The notes under the pieces: model-generated
Told to the model about the DNA's origin: nothing
Databases searched by the model: none
The model's input: only the letters and a program-made list of their open reading frames with translations
Shown here: positions 1 to 8,067 of the stretch, piece after piece
How positions within the stretch are numbered: position 1 is the first letter of the stretch
Layout: each line of letters begins with the position of its first letter
Origin: Streptomyces fulvoviolaceus
GTDB taxonomy: Bacteria; Actinomycetota; Actinomycetes; Streptomycetales; Streptomycetaceae
Direction of reading: 5' to 3'
Length of the DNA: 64,000 nt
Assembly: GCF_000718165.1 (NCBI RefSeq)
Contig: NZ_JOEY01000007.1
Coordinates: 1-64,000, forward strand
Made by a program: the position numbers and the translations under genes

Positions 1-10
1 CGCCTCACCT

Positions 11-50
11 CGCCACCTCGCCACCTCGCCACCTCGCCACCTCGCCACCT
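11..50. repeat. 8-bp tandem repeat, five perfect copies
   Basis: Five uninterrupted copies of CGCCACCT, followed by a degenerate sixth (CGCCCCCT) at 51-58. It lies in the C-rich leader upstream of hmuV. The whole 1-219 stretch has no convincing gene and is strongly pyrimidine-biased on this strand. No function can be assigned. Slippage-prone microsatellites of this kind differ between strains. Confidence 0.9.
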
Positions 51-219
51 CGCCCCCTGGTCCCCTTCTCCCCTCGCCCGTCTCATCCCACCTCGCCCCC
101 TCCTCATCCCGCCACGCCCCTCCTCCCGCCGCACGGCGCTCAACCACTACGGCGCCCAACGGCGGCTGCGCCGAATCTCCGCCGAATCTCCTCAGCCCCC
201 CGTCCCAAGGAGCCCGCCC

Positions 220-1041
220 ATGAAACTCCTCCGCTCCCGGCCGAGCCCTCCCGCCCCCGCCGAACCCGGAGACGTTCTCGCCGAAGCCAAGGACCTTCAT
301 GTCCGGCTCGGCTCCCGGCAAGTCCTCGGCGGAGTGTCCGTCAGCGTCCGCGCCGGCGAGGTCCTCGCCCTGGTCGGGCCCAACGGGGCCGGGAAGTCGA
401 CCCTGTTGGGGGCGCTCGCCGCCGATCTCCCGGCCGCCGCAGGGGGCGTACGGATTCACGGGCGGCCGGCGGCCGACTGGTCCGCTCCTGAGCTCGCTCT
501 GCGCCGGGCCGTTCTCCCCCAGTCGGCGACGCTGTCCTTTCCCTTCACGGTCGAGGAGGTCGTGCGGATGGGGCGGGCGCCGCATGCAGCCGTCTCCCCC
601 GCCGACGACGACCTGGCCGTCGTAGCAGCCATGGCCGCCACCGAGGTCACCGCGTTCGCCGCGCGCCCCTTCTCCGCGCTGAGCGGCGGCGAGCGGGCCC
701 GGGTCGCGCTCGCGCGGGTGCTCGCGCAGCGGGCTCAGATCCTGCTGCTCGACGAGCCGACCGCGGCCCTCGACCTCAAGCACCAGGAGCTGGTGCTGCG
801 GGTGTGCCGGGAAAGGGCGCGTGCGGGGGACGCGGTGGTCGTGGTGCTGCACGATCTGGGGCTCGCTGCGGCCTATGCGCACCGGGTCGCGATCCTGTGC
901 GCCGGTCGCGTCGCCGCCGACGGGCCGCCGGCGGAGGTTTTCTCCGACGCACTGCTGTCGGAGGTCTACGACCAGCCCGTCGAGGTGCTTCCGCACCCGC
1001 GGACGGGGCAACTCCTCGTGGCCCCGAAGCGGAACCTTTGA
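220..1041 (+). CDS. hmuV: Heme ABC transporter ATP-binding protein (HmuV-like)
   Basis: 273 aa cytoplasmic ABC ATPase predicted to energise heme or siderophore import with a membrane permease (HmuU type) and a lipoprotein binder, whose genes are not in view and probably lie to the left. Walker A (GPNGAGKST) is near residues 53-61, the signature (LSGGE) follows near 155, Walker B with the catalytic Glu (LLLDEPTAALD) comes next, and then the switch His (VVLHD). Length and the Q-loop region fit the FepC/HmuV family. The ATG start has AAGGAG seven bases upstream. The downstream neighbours are an iron-regulated efe operon, which supports an iron role. Substrate (heme versus ferric siderophore) is inferred from family resemblance only. 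Confidence 0.85.
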   Translation: MKLLRSRPSPPAPAEPGDVLAEAKDLHVRLGSRQVLGGVSVSVRAGEVLALVGPNGAGKSTLLGALAADLPAAAGGVRIHGRPAADWSAPELALRRAVLPQSATLSFPFTVEEVVRMGRAPHAAVSPADDDLAVVAAMAATEVTAFAARPFSALSGGERARVALARVLAQRAQILLLDEPTAALDLKHQELVLRVCRERARAGDAVVVVLHDLGLAAAYAHRVAILCAGRVAADGPPAEVFSDALLSEVYDQPVEVLPHPRTGQLLVAPKRNL

Positions 1042-1143
1042 ATTTCCTTTGACCTTCTCTTGGCGTCCGTTTTGAGTCACCGTGATCAGGTCGTGCTCTT
1101 ACGCCGTCTATGAGAGCTGAATCACGGCACGGTGGGGTATCAC

Positions 1144-1182
1144 GCAGGTAAGGCTCAGATAAGTTAGGTGAGCCTCACCAAA
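1144..1182 (+). promoter_or_regulatory. Two adjacent DmdR/IdeR-type iron boxes upstream of efeO
   Basis: A 19-bp site at 1164-1182 (TTAGGTGAGCCTCACCAAA) matches the actinobacterial iron-box consensus TTAGGTTAGGCTCACCTAA at 16 of 19 positions. A second, weaker site at 1144-1162 matches at 14 of 19. One base separates them. The pair lies 48 bp upstream of the efeO start, where an iron-dependent repressor would block transcription. The GTG at 1168 lies inside the stronger box, which is one reason to prefer the ATG at 1231 as the efeO start. Confidence 0.8.
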
Positions 1183-1230
1183 CGGTGTGAGCCCTGTCAC
1201 GTGACTTTTCAGCCATCGCCGGGAGCCCGA

Positions 1231-2370
1231 ATGCGAGCCGCCAGACTCTCCGTCGTCACCGCCACCGCCGCAGTGGCGGCGTTGACCGCCGTCACCGGGT
1301 GTACCGAGAAGGGCAGCTCCGGAAGCGGTGACCGCGTGATCAACGTGACCGCCACCGACAGCAAGTGCGAGGTCTCCAAGAAGGAGTTCCCGGCCGGGCA
1401 CGTCGAGCTCGCCATCGAGAACAAGGGCTCCAAGGTCACCGAGGTCTACATCCTCTTCCCGGACGACCGGATCGTCAGCGAGCGCGAGAACATCGGCCCC
1501 GGCACCAAGCAGACGGTCACCGCCGAGGTGAAGGCGGGCGACTACACGATCGCCTGCAAGCCCGGCATGAAGGGCGACGGCATCCGCCAGGCCGTGAAGG
1601 CCACCGGCGGCACGGTCGCCAAGCGCGACCCGCGGCTCGACAAGGCCGTCGCCGCCTACCGCGAGTACGCGCAGGAGCAGGCCGACGCCACGCTGCCGCT
1701 GACCGAGACCTTCACCAAGGCGGTCAAGGCCGGCGACATAGAGGCCGCGAAGAAGGCGTACGCCCCCTCCCGCATCGGCTGGGAGCGCACCGAGCCGGTC
1801 GCCGAGTCCTTCGGCGACATCGACCCGAAGGTCGACGTCCGGGCCGACGGCCTCGAGGACGGGCAGAAGTGGACCGGCTGGCACCGCCTCGAGAAGTCCC
1901 TCTGGCAGGACAAGAAGATCACCGCCGCGGACAAGACCCTCGCCGACCAGCTGATCACCGACCTCGAGGACTGGCAGAAGCGGGTCGGCAAGGCCGAGAT
2001 CACCCCGACCTCCATGGCCAACGGCGCCAAGGAGCTCCTCGACGAGGTCGCCACCGGCAAGGTCACCGGCGAGGAGGAGCGCTACTCGCACACCGACCTC
2101 GTCGACTTCAAGGCCAATGTCGAGGGCGCGGAGAAGTCGTACGAGCTGCTGAAGCCGGTCGCCAAGGAGAACGACCCGGCGCTGGTCACCGAGCTCGACA
2201 AGCAGTTCGCCGCGCTGAACACGCTGCTCGACAAGTACCGGGCCGACAAGACCTCGTACGACTTCACCTCGTACGACAAGGTCGGCGAGGCCGACCGCAA
2301 GGAGCTGTCGGACGGCGTGAACGCGCTCGCGGAGCCGCTGTCCAAGCTCGCCGCCGCCGTCGTGAAGTAG
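1231..2370 (+). CDS. efeO: EfeO iron-uptake lipoprotein (cupredoxin-like plus imelysin/M75)
   Basis: 379 aa. The signal sequence ends in a lipobox with the lipidated Cys at residue 24 (AVTGC), so it is anchored outside the membrane. An N-terminal cupredoxin-like domain (about 35-125) is followed by an all-helical imelysin/peptidase-M75 domain, which is the standard EfeO layout. EfeO is thought to bind periplasmic iron and pass it to the EfeU permease. I chose ATG 1231, preceded by GGGAG, over the in-frame GTG 1168 because the latter lies in the iron box and would put extra residues ahead of the signal peptide. efeB follows 11 bp downstream, so the genes are almost certainly co-transcribed under iron control. 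Confidence 0.93.
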   Translation: MRAARLSVVTATAAVAALTAVTGCTEKGSSGSGDRVINVTATDSKCEVSKKEFPAGHVELAIENKGSKVTEVYILFPDDRIVSERENIGPGTKQTVTAEVKAGDYTIACKPGMKGDGIRQAVKATGGTVAKRDPRLDKAVAAYREYAQEQADATLPLTETFTKAVKAGDIEAAKKAYAPSRIGWERTEPVAESFGDIDPKVDVRADGLEDGQKWTGWHRLEKSLWQDKKITAADKTLADQLITDLEDWQKRVGKAEITPTSMANGAKELLDEVATGKVTGEEERYSHTDLVDFKANVEGAEKSYELLKPVAKENDPALVTELDKQFAALNTLLDKYRADKTSYDFTSYDKVGEADRKELSDGVNALAEPLSKLAAAVVK

Positions 2371-2381
2371 GGGACGCGACC

Positions 2382-3638
2382 ATGACGGACACAAACCCGT
2401 CCGAAGCCACCACGCCCTCCCGCCGTGCGCTGATCGGCTGGGGCGGTGCCGTGCTCGCGCTCGGCGCCGCCGCGGCCGGCGGGACGGTCGCGATGACCCG
2501 TACCGGCAACGACGTGGACCCGGCCGGTGCCGCGGCGGGCGGCGCGATCGCCTTCCACGGCGCCCACCAGGCGGGCATCGCCACCCCGGTGCAGGACCGG
2601 TTGCACTTCGCCGCGTTCGAGGTGACGACCGAGGACCGCGCCGAGTTCGTGCAGATGCTGAAGGACTGGACCGCGGCCGCCCGGCGGATGGCCGCCGGGC
2701 ACGCGGTCGGCGAGGGGGCGTACGGCGGTCTCGCCGAGGCCCCGCCGGACGACACCGGCGAGGCACTGGGGCTGAAGCCGTCGCGGCTGACGCTCACCAT
2801 CGGCTTCGGGCCGTCGCTGTTCGAGAAGTTCGGCCTCGCCGAGGAAAAGCCGGAGGCCCTCGTCGACCTCCCCCAGTTCGCCGGCGACAACCTCGACAAG
2901 AACCGCAGCGGCGGCGACCTGTGCATCCAGGCCTGCGCGGACGACCCTCAGGTCGCCGTGCACGCGATCCGCAACCTCGCCCGGATCGGCTTCGGCAAGG
3001 TCGTCATCCGCTGGTCGCAGCTCGGCTTCGGCAAGACGTCCTCGACAACCCCCGACGCGCAGACCCCGCGCAACCTGATGGGCTTCAAGGACGGCACCCG
3101 CAACATCGCGGGCACGGAGACGGACCGCCTGAAGAAGTTCGTGTGGGTGGACGGGAAGGACGGCCCCGCGTGGATGAACGGCGGCTCCTACCTCGTCGCC
3201 CGCCGTATCCGGATGCACATCGAGACCTGGGACCGCACCTCGCTGCAGGAGCAGGAGGACATCATCGGCCGTGACAAGGGCGAGGGCGCCCCGGTCGGCA
3301 GGGCCAAGGAGCGCGACAAGCCGTTCCTGAAGGCGATGCTGCCCGACGCGCACGTCCGGCTCGCGCACCCCGACTCCAACCACGGGGCGACGATCCTGCG
3401 CCGCGGCTACTCCTTCACCGACGGCACGGACGGCCTGGGCCGCCTGGAGGCGGGGCTGTTCTTCCTCGCCTACCAGCGGGACGTCCGCGAGGGGTTCATC
3501 CGGATCCAGCGCAATCTCGCCCTCGACTCACTCAACGAGTACATCCAGCACGTGGGTTCGGCGCTCTTCGCCGTCCCGCCCGGCGTCCGCGACAAGGACG
3601 ACTGGTGGGGCAGCACGCTGTTCTCCGAGGAGGCGTAG
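2382..3638 (+). CDS. efeB: EfeB deferrochelatase / DyP-type heme peroxidase
   Basis: 418 aa. A Tat signal (SRRALIGWGG, about residues 13-22) implies export of a folded heme protein. The DyP hallmarks are present: GFKDG at 234-238 with the distal catalytic Asp, and a DAHVR segment with the likely proximal heme His near 324. In this operon EfeB is expected to oxidise Fe(II) or release iron from heme so that EfeU can import it. The ATG is 11 bp after the efeO stop. The much longer open frame upstream of this ATG is the out-of-frame shadow of efeO and is not part of the protein. Confidence 0.93.
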   Translation: MTDTNPSEATTPSRRALIGWGGAVLALGAAAAGGTVAMTRTGNDVDPAGAAAGGAIAFHGAHQAGIATPVQDRLHFAAFEVTTEDRAEFVQMLKDWTAAARRMAAGHAVGEGAYGGLAEAPPDDTGEALGLKPSRLTLTIGFGPSLFEKFGLAEEKPEALVDLPQFAGDNLDKNRSGGDLCIQACADDPQVAVHAIRNLARIGFGKVVIRWSQLGFGKTSSTTPDAQTPRNLMGFKDGTRNIAGTETDRLKKFVWVDGKDGPAWMNGGSYLVARRIRMHIETWDRTSLQEQEDIIGRDKGEGAPVGRAKERDKPFLKAMLPDAHVRLAHPDSNHGATILRRGYSFTDGTDGLGRLEAGLFFLAYQRDVREGFIRIQRNLALDSLNEYIQHVGSALFAVPPGVRDKDDWWGSTLFSEEA

Positions 3639-3641
3639 CCC

Positions 3642-4514
3642 GTGTTCTCCAACTACCTGATCGGACTGCGCGAGGGGCTCGAGGCCAGCCTCGTCGTCTG
3701 CATCCTCATCGCCTACCTGGTGAAGACGGACCGTCGGGACGCGCTGAAGCCCATCTGGATCGGTATCGGTGTCGCGGTCGCCCTGGCCCTCGGCTTCGGC
3801 TGCGCGCTCGAATTCGGTTCCCAGGAGCTGACGTTCGAGGCGCAGGAGGCGCTCGGCGGCTCCCTGTCGATCCTCGCGGTCTGCCTGGTGACGTGGATGG
3901 TCTTCTGGATGCGGCGCACCGCCCGGCACCTGAAGGCCGAGCTGCACGGCAAGTTGGACGCCGCCCTCCAGATGGGCACGGGCGCCCTGGTCGCCACCGC
4001 GTTCCTCGCGGTCGGCCGCGAGGGCCTGGAGACCTCCCTGTTCGTGTGGGCGTCGGTGCACGCGGCCGGCGACGGCACCCCGCGCCCGCTGGTCGGCGTG
4101 GCTCTGGGCATCGCCACGGCGGTGGTCCTGGGCTGGCTGTTCTACCGGGGCGCCCTGCGCATCAACCTCGCCAAGTTCTTCACCTGGACCGGCGGCATGC
4201 TGGTCGTCGTGGCCGCGGGCGTGCTGGCGTACGGCTTCCACGACCTGCAGGAAGCCGACTGGCTGCCGGGTCTGAACAACAAGGCCTTCGACATCAGCGG
4301 CACCATCCCGCCGGACAGCTGGTACGGCACGCTCCTCAAGGGCGTGTTCAACTTCCAGCCGGACCCGACCGTCCTCCAGGTCACGGTGTGGCTGCTGTAC
4401 TTGATCCCGACACTCACGCTGTTCCTCGCCCCGGTAGGGTTCGCCTCCGGGAAGGGGAAGGTGAAGGCAGCTGATGAGCAGGGATCGCGGCCCTCGAAGG
4501 CTCCGCAGGCTTGA
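3642..4514 (+). CDS. efeU: EfeU/FTR1-family high-affinity iron permease
   Basis: 290 aa polytopic membrane protein of the Ftr1 family with about seven hydrophobic segments. Both diagnostic iron-binding motifs are present: REGLE at residues 10-14 and REGLE again at 126-130. It should transport Fe(III) into the cytoplasm using iron handed on by EfeO and EfeB. The GTG start lies 3 bp after the efeB stop, so translational coupling is likely. The C-terminal 40 bp overlap the start of the next gene. The order efeO-efeB-efeU differs from the E. coli order efeU-O-B. Confidence 0.93.
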   Translation: MFSNYLIGLREGLEASLVVCILIAYLVKTDRRDALKPIWIGIGVAVALALGFGCALEFGSQELTFEAQEALGGSLSILAVCLVTWMVFWMRRTARHLKAELHGKLDAALQMGTGALVATAFLAVGREGLETSLFVWASVHAAGDGTPRPLVGVALGIATAVVLGWLFYRGALRINLAKFFTWTGGMLVVVAAGVLAYGFHDLQEADWLPGLNNKAFDISGTIPPDSWYGTLLKGVFNFQPDPTVLQVTVWLLYLIPTLTLFLAPVGFASGKGKVKAADEQGSRPSKAPQA

Positions 4515-5472
4515 CCGGAGCGCACTGATAGCGGCCTCCATGACCGCTTTGTCGTTGACGGCGAGCGGGTGCATGGTGGTGCACGGGGAGCGAGAAGTAC
4601 TCCCCGCCTCCACGAAGGCGGAGGCCGCCAAGGCGCTCCAGCAGTTCACAACCGCGTACAACAACGCGGACAAGGCGTACGACAGTTCGCTGGACGCCGA
4701 GCATGTCACCGGCGCGCTCGCCGCCATCGACGCGGCCCGGCTGAAGGCCGGCAAGGCGAACAACCCGGACGGCAACGCGGGGCACACACCGCTGAAGCTG
4801 TCGGACGTGACGTACACGATCCCGAAGAAGGCGGGCTGGCCGCGCTGGTTCGTCGCCGACGCGGCCGGCAACAAGGGCGGCACCGCGCGCTGGCTGCTCG
4901 TGTTCACCCGGAACGGGTTGAACGAGCCGTTCCAGGTGGCGTATCTGACACTGGTCGCGTCGGGCAACGTGCCGAAGTTCAAGAAGGACGCGGACGGCTG
5001 GGCCGAGGCCGTGCCGGCGAACTCGGCCGAACTGGCCGCCGCGCCCGAGGGCTTGAGCAAGGACTACACGACGTACCTCAAGAGCGGCGGTGACACCTTC
5101 GCGGACGGCGCGTACACCAGCCAGTGGCGCACGGATCGGGAGAAGGCCGGCAAGAGGCCGGGTCTGGTCACCCAGTACATCGACGAACCGCTGACGAGCG
5201 GGGACTACGCGCCGCTCGCGCTGCGGACGGCGAACGGCGGGGCGCTGGTGTTCTTCGCGACGCACTACTACGCGAAGCAGACGGCCGCCCCGGGCACCTC
5301 CATCCCCGTCACCGACGACATACTGGCCGTGACGACCGGCGAGATCAAGCAGTCGCTGACGATGGAGTTCGTCTCCAACGGGGTGGCCCTGGACCCTGCG
5401 AAGGGCGCGGGCGACCCGAAGGTCAGCGTGCTGGGGCGGATCGAAGGAATGACGTCGGCGCAGGGGTCGTAG
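4474..5472 (+). CDS. Putative lipoprotein of unknown function, fourth gene of the efe operon
   Basis: 332 aa. An N-terminal Arg-rich stretch and hydrophobic core end in a lipobox (LTASGC, Cys at residue 33), so it is predicted to be membrane-anchored and extracytoplasmic. No catalytic motif is recognised. The body is soluble, mixed alpha/beta in appearance, with no transmembrane segment. The start overlaps efeU by 41 bp and has GAAGG upstream; ATG at residue 23 would destroy the signal peptide, so the longer form is preferred. Tight coupling to efeU suggests an envelope role linked to iron uptake, but this is context only. Confidence 0.75.
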   Translation: MSRDRGPRRLRRLDRSALIAASMTALSLTASGCMVVHGEREVLPASTKAEAAKALQQFTTAYNNADKAYDSSLDAEHVTGALAAIDAARLKAGKANNPDGNAGHTPLKLSDVTYTIPKKAGWPRWFVADAAGNKGGTARWLLVFTRNGLNEPFQVAYLTLVASGNVPKFKKDADGWAEAVPANSAELAAAPEGLSKDYTTYLKSGGDTFADGAYTSQWRTDREKAGKRPGLVTQYIDEPLTSGDYAPLALRTANGGALVFFATHYYAKQTAAPGTSIPVTDDILAVTTGEIKQSLTMEFVSNGVALDPAKGAGDPKVSVLGRIEGMTSAQGS

Positions 5473-5485
5473 GAGAGGCCGCTTC

Positions 5486-6226
5486 CTACCGTCGGAGGGG
5501 CCAGGCCGCGCTCGCGTGGTCCGGCTCCTCGCCGGCGTGGCGGGCGCAGGCGTCGGTGAGGGTCTCCAGGAGGCTGAGCGGGTCGGGCAGCGGGTGTTCG
5601 GGGCCGCGTACCCAGTGGACGGCCTGGCCGTCGTCGCCGGGGAGCCGGGCCGGCGGTACCAGGACGTACGAGCCGCGGCAGTGCCAGCGCAGGCCCGGGT
5701 GTTCGTCCGCGGTCTCGGGGTGGCAGTCCAGTTCGCAGGGCCACCACTCGTCCTCGTCCTCGGGGGTGCCCCGGGTGAGGGTGAAGAAGAGGAGGCGGCC
5801 GTCGGCGCTCTCGGCGACCGGGCCGACCTCGATGCCGGCGCCGAGCAGCCGCTCCAGCGCCTCCTGACCGGCCTCCAGGGGCAGGTCGAGGACGTCGTGC
5901 GTCATCCCGGTCGCGGTGATGAAGTTGGCCTGCGGCTGGTGCCGGGCCCAGCGCTCGACCTGAGCGCGGTCGGTGGTCGACTGGGTCTGCCAGGCGAACG
6001 ACACCGGGTGCCGGGCCGGGGTGGGACAGCCCACCCGGTCGCAGGAACACCGGTAGTCGGCGGTGGGATACGCGGCGGGCGCGAGTGGAAGTCCGGCCTC
6101 GGCGGCGGCGAGCAGCAGGGCCTCACGGCCGTCGTCACCGACGGCGGCTTCCTTCGGGCGGCGTCCGCGCAGCCACTGGGAGAGTTTGCCCTGCAGGCCG
6201 GTCCGACCGCCCAACTCCGCGCTCAT
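5486..6226 (-). CDS. Bifunctional DNA primase/polymerase-like protein
   Basis: 246 aa. The sequence resembles the small Streptomyces proteins annotated as bifunctional DNA primase/polymerase (archaeo-eukaryotic primase fold). Features are a Cys cluster near residues 59-67 (CSCDRVGC), a HPVSFAWQTQ-like segment, and HQPQANFITATG. The canonical acidic metal-binding pattern is not obvious, so enzymatic activity is doubtful and the protein may be a degenerate relative. It is monocistronic, convergent with the lipoprotein gene (13-bp gap) and divergent from the GDPD gene. The ATG start lies at the end of a 150-bp divergent promoter region. Confidence 0.65.
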   Translation of the reverse strand: MSAELGGRTGLQGKLSQWLRGRRPKEAAVGDDGREALLLAAAEAGLPLAPAAYPTADYRCSCDRVGCPTPARHPVSFAWQTQSTTDRAQVERWARHQPQANFITATGMTHDVLDLPLEAGQEALERLLGAGIEVGPVAESADGRLLFFTLTRGTPEDEDEWWPCELDCHPETADEHPGLRWHCRGSYVLVPPARLPGDDGQAVHWVRGPEHPLPDPLSLLETLTDACARHAGEEPDHASAAWPLRR

Positions 6227-6378
6227 CTATCCCCTCGCCTCGCTGTCGTGCGGAACAGCATGCCCTATGGTCCCATCTTCCTCTGCTCCGGGGGGCCGGA
6301 GCTGACATCCGGGGTAGGGGCTGCCTCACACCGGGATCGAGTGTCATTGCATGGTTTGTCATGATTTAGCCGCCTACC

Positions 6379-7236
6379 GTGGTCGGCATGGTCACATGGA
6401 TCGCGCTGACGGGCGGCCTGGCATCGGCGGCATCCGTGGTCTCGCTGACCGTCGGCGGACCGGGCGCCCCGCTGGAGTGGGGTCCCGGGCCGCTGACGGT
6501 GGACTCGCTGCCGCGTGTGACGTACGTCGCTCATCGCGGCGGCGCCAGGGAGGTCCCGGAGAACAGCATGTCGGGACTGATGGCCGCCCACGGGCGGGGG
6601 ACGGCGCAGGTACTGGACGTCGACACCCGGATGCTGCGGGACGGCACGCCGGTCGTGGTGCACGATCCGACGCTGAACCGGACGACGTTCCTGGGCGGCG
6701 AGGTGCGCAAGCTGGACCTGCGGGACTGGCAGGGCGTACGGCTGCGGCCGAAGGCGTCGCTGCCCGGCAGCTGGCGGTCGGAGCGGCCACCGACGGTGGC
6801 GGAGGTGCTCGACCGTTTCGGCGGACGGATCGTGCTGATGCTGGAGGTGAAGGACCCTCGCGGTCTCGACCGGCTGGCCGGGATGATCCGGGACCGGGGC
6901 CTGACCCGCTCGGTCTTCGTGAACTCCAACGACCCCTCGGTGGCCCGACGCGCCCACCGCGCCGGCCTGCTCGCCCAACTGTGGCGCTCGGCCCGGCAGT
7001 TGCGCACCGACCGGCCCGAGCGGTGGCGGTCCTACGTCGACCTGCTCGACGTCGACCGCAGGGCCCGGGACGCGGACCTGGTCCGGGCCGTCCGCTCCGG
7101 GATCCCCCGGGTGTGGGCGCACACCGTGGTGACCCCGGCCCAGCGGGACCGGGCGCTGGCGCTGGGCTGCGACGGGATCATCACGGACGCGCCGGGGCGG
7201 CTGGCGCGGGTGGCTCAGCGGGGTGCGAGGCCGTAG
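6379..7236 (+). CDS. Glycerophosphodiester phosphodiesterase (GDPD), probably exported
   Basis: 285 aa. A hydrophobic N-terminus resembles a signal peptide or anchor. The GDPD core begins with HRGG...PENS near residues 53-62, then LDVDTRMLRDG and HDPTLNRTT, which contain the metal and catalytic residues (two His and an acidic pair) of the TIM-barrel family. It should hydrolyse glycerophosphodiesters to glycerol-3-phosphate and an alcohol. GTG 6379 is given; ATG 6388, three codons later, is equally plausible. Its 3' end overlaps the convergent TetR gene by 22 bp. Confidence 0.85.
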   Translation: MVGMVTWIALTGGLASAASVVSLTVGGPGAPLEWGPGPLTVDSLPRVTYVAHRGGAREVPENSMSGLMAAHGRGTAQVLDVDTRMLRDGTPVVVHDPTLNRTTFLGGEVRKLDLRDWQGVRLRPKASLPGSWRSERPPTVAEVLDRFGGRIVLMLEVKDPRGLDRLAGMIRDRGLTRSVFVNSNDPSVARRAHRAGLLAQLWRSARQLRTDRPERWRSYVDLLDVDRRARDADLVRAVRSGIPRVWAHTVVTPAQRDRALALGCDGIITDAPGRLARVAQRGARP

Positions 7237-7832
7237 AGGGCGTAGTCGACGAGGGTGTCGGTGTACTCGTAGGAGATCGGGCCCGTGTACTGGAGCCAGC
7301 GCTGGGCGAGGGGGGAGACCCAGAGTTCCAGGGCGATGCGGGGGTCGACGTCCTGGCGCACCTGGCCTGCCTCCTGTGCGGCGCGCACCCGGTCGACGTA
7401 CAGCTGGAGGGAGGGTTCGAGGAGCTTGGTCATGAAGACGCGGCCGACCTGCTCGTTGACGACGCCTTCGGCGGCCAGGGCGCGGGACGGGGCCTCGAAG
7501 CGGGGATCCTTGAGCTGGTCGACGGTGAGGCGCAGGACGGCCTTGAGGTCGGTGGCGAGGTCGCCGGTGTCCGGGATGACGTACCTGTCCTCGGGGCCTG
7601 CCTCCCGTGCGGCCTGGTCGCTCAGGTCCAGGAAGGCCTCCAGGAGGACGTCCGCCTTCGACGACCACCAGCGGTAGATCGTCTGCTTGCCGACGCCTGC
7701 GCGGGCGGCGATGCCCTCGATGGTGGTCCTGGGGTAGCCGACCTCGGCGACGAGGGTGAGGGCGGCGTCGTAGATCGCGCGGCGGGACCTCTCGCTGCGG
7801 CGGGTGGTGTCGGGGGCGGACTGCTTGACCAT
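7215..7832 (-). CDS. TetR/AcrR-family transcriptional regulator
   Basis: 205 aa. The N-terminal helix-turn-helix spans about residues 15-62, with the typical TTIEGIAARAGVGKQTIYRWW pattern split across helices 2 and 3. The C-terminal ligand domain is unremarkable. The ligand and targets are unknown. No adjacent divergent transporter or enzyme is available to suggest a target, because the upstream side (7833-7898) leads into a repeat and the next gene runs the same way. An ATG start is used. Confidence 0.88.
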   Translation of the reverse strand: MVKQSAPDTTRRSERSRRAIYDAALTLVAEVGYPRTTIEGIAARAGVGKQTIYRWWSSKADVLLEAFLDLSDQAAREAGPEDRYVIPDTGDLATDLKAVLRLTVDQLKDPRFEAPSRALAAEGVVNEQVGRVFMTKLLEPSLQLYVDRVRAAQEAGQVRQDVDPRIALELWVSPLAQRWLQYTGPISYEYTDTLVDYALYGLAPR

Positions 7833-7884
7833 GGGTCGACGGTAACAGGGGGGTGAGACGGGGCGTCTCGTTGGGGAGGGTTTT

Positions 7885-8067
7885 CGCCCCCGCCGCCCCT
7901 ACCCGTCCCGACCCTGGGGGCTGCCGCCCCCAGACCCCCGCTTCGGCCTGAACGGCCTCGTCCTCAAACGCCGGACGGGCTGAAAAAACTCAGCCCCTCC
8001 GGCGTTTGAGGAGCGGGGTCTGGGGCGGAGCCCCAGAAGGATGGGACGGGTAGGGGCGGCGGGGGCG
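7885..8067. repeat. Dispersed G+C-rich repeat, inverted pair
   Basis: Two copies of the same roughly 80-95-bp element face each other (left arm about 7885-7982, right arm about 7990-8067). Each contains CCGGCGTTTGAGGA, GGGGTCTGGGG, and GGGACGGGTAGGGGCGGCG or their complements. Related copies lie at 9065-9191 and 10807-10946. The paired arms can form a very long hairpin. The element overlaps the 3' end of the Rsm22-like gene, whose stop codon is inside the left arm. Confidence 0.85.

Noticed and set aside
1108..2766. Open frame of 552 codons on the minus strand
   Set aside because: Antisense to efeO and efeB; would cross the iron boxes and has no family features.
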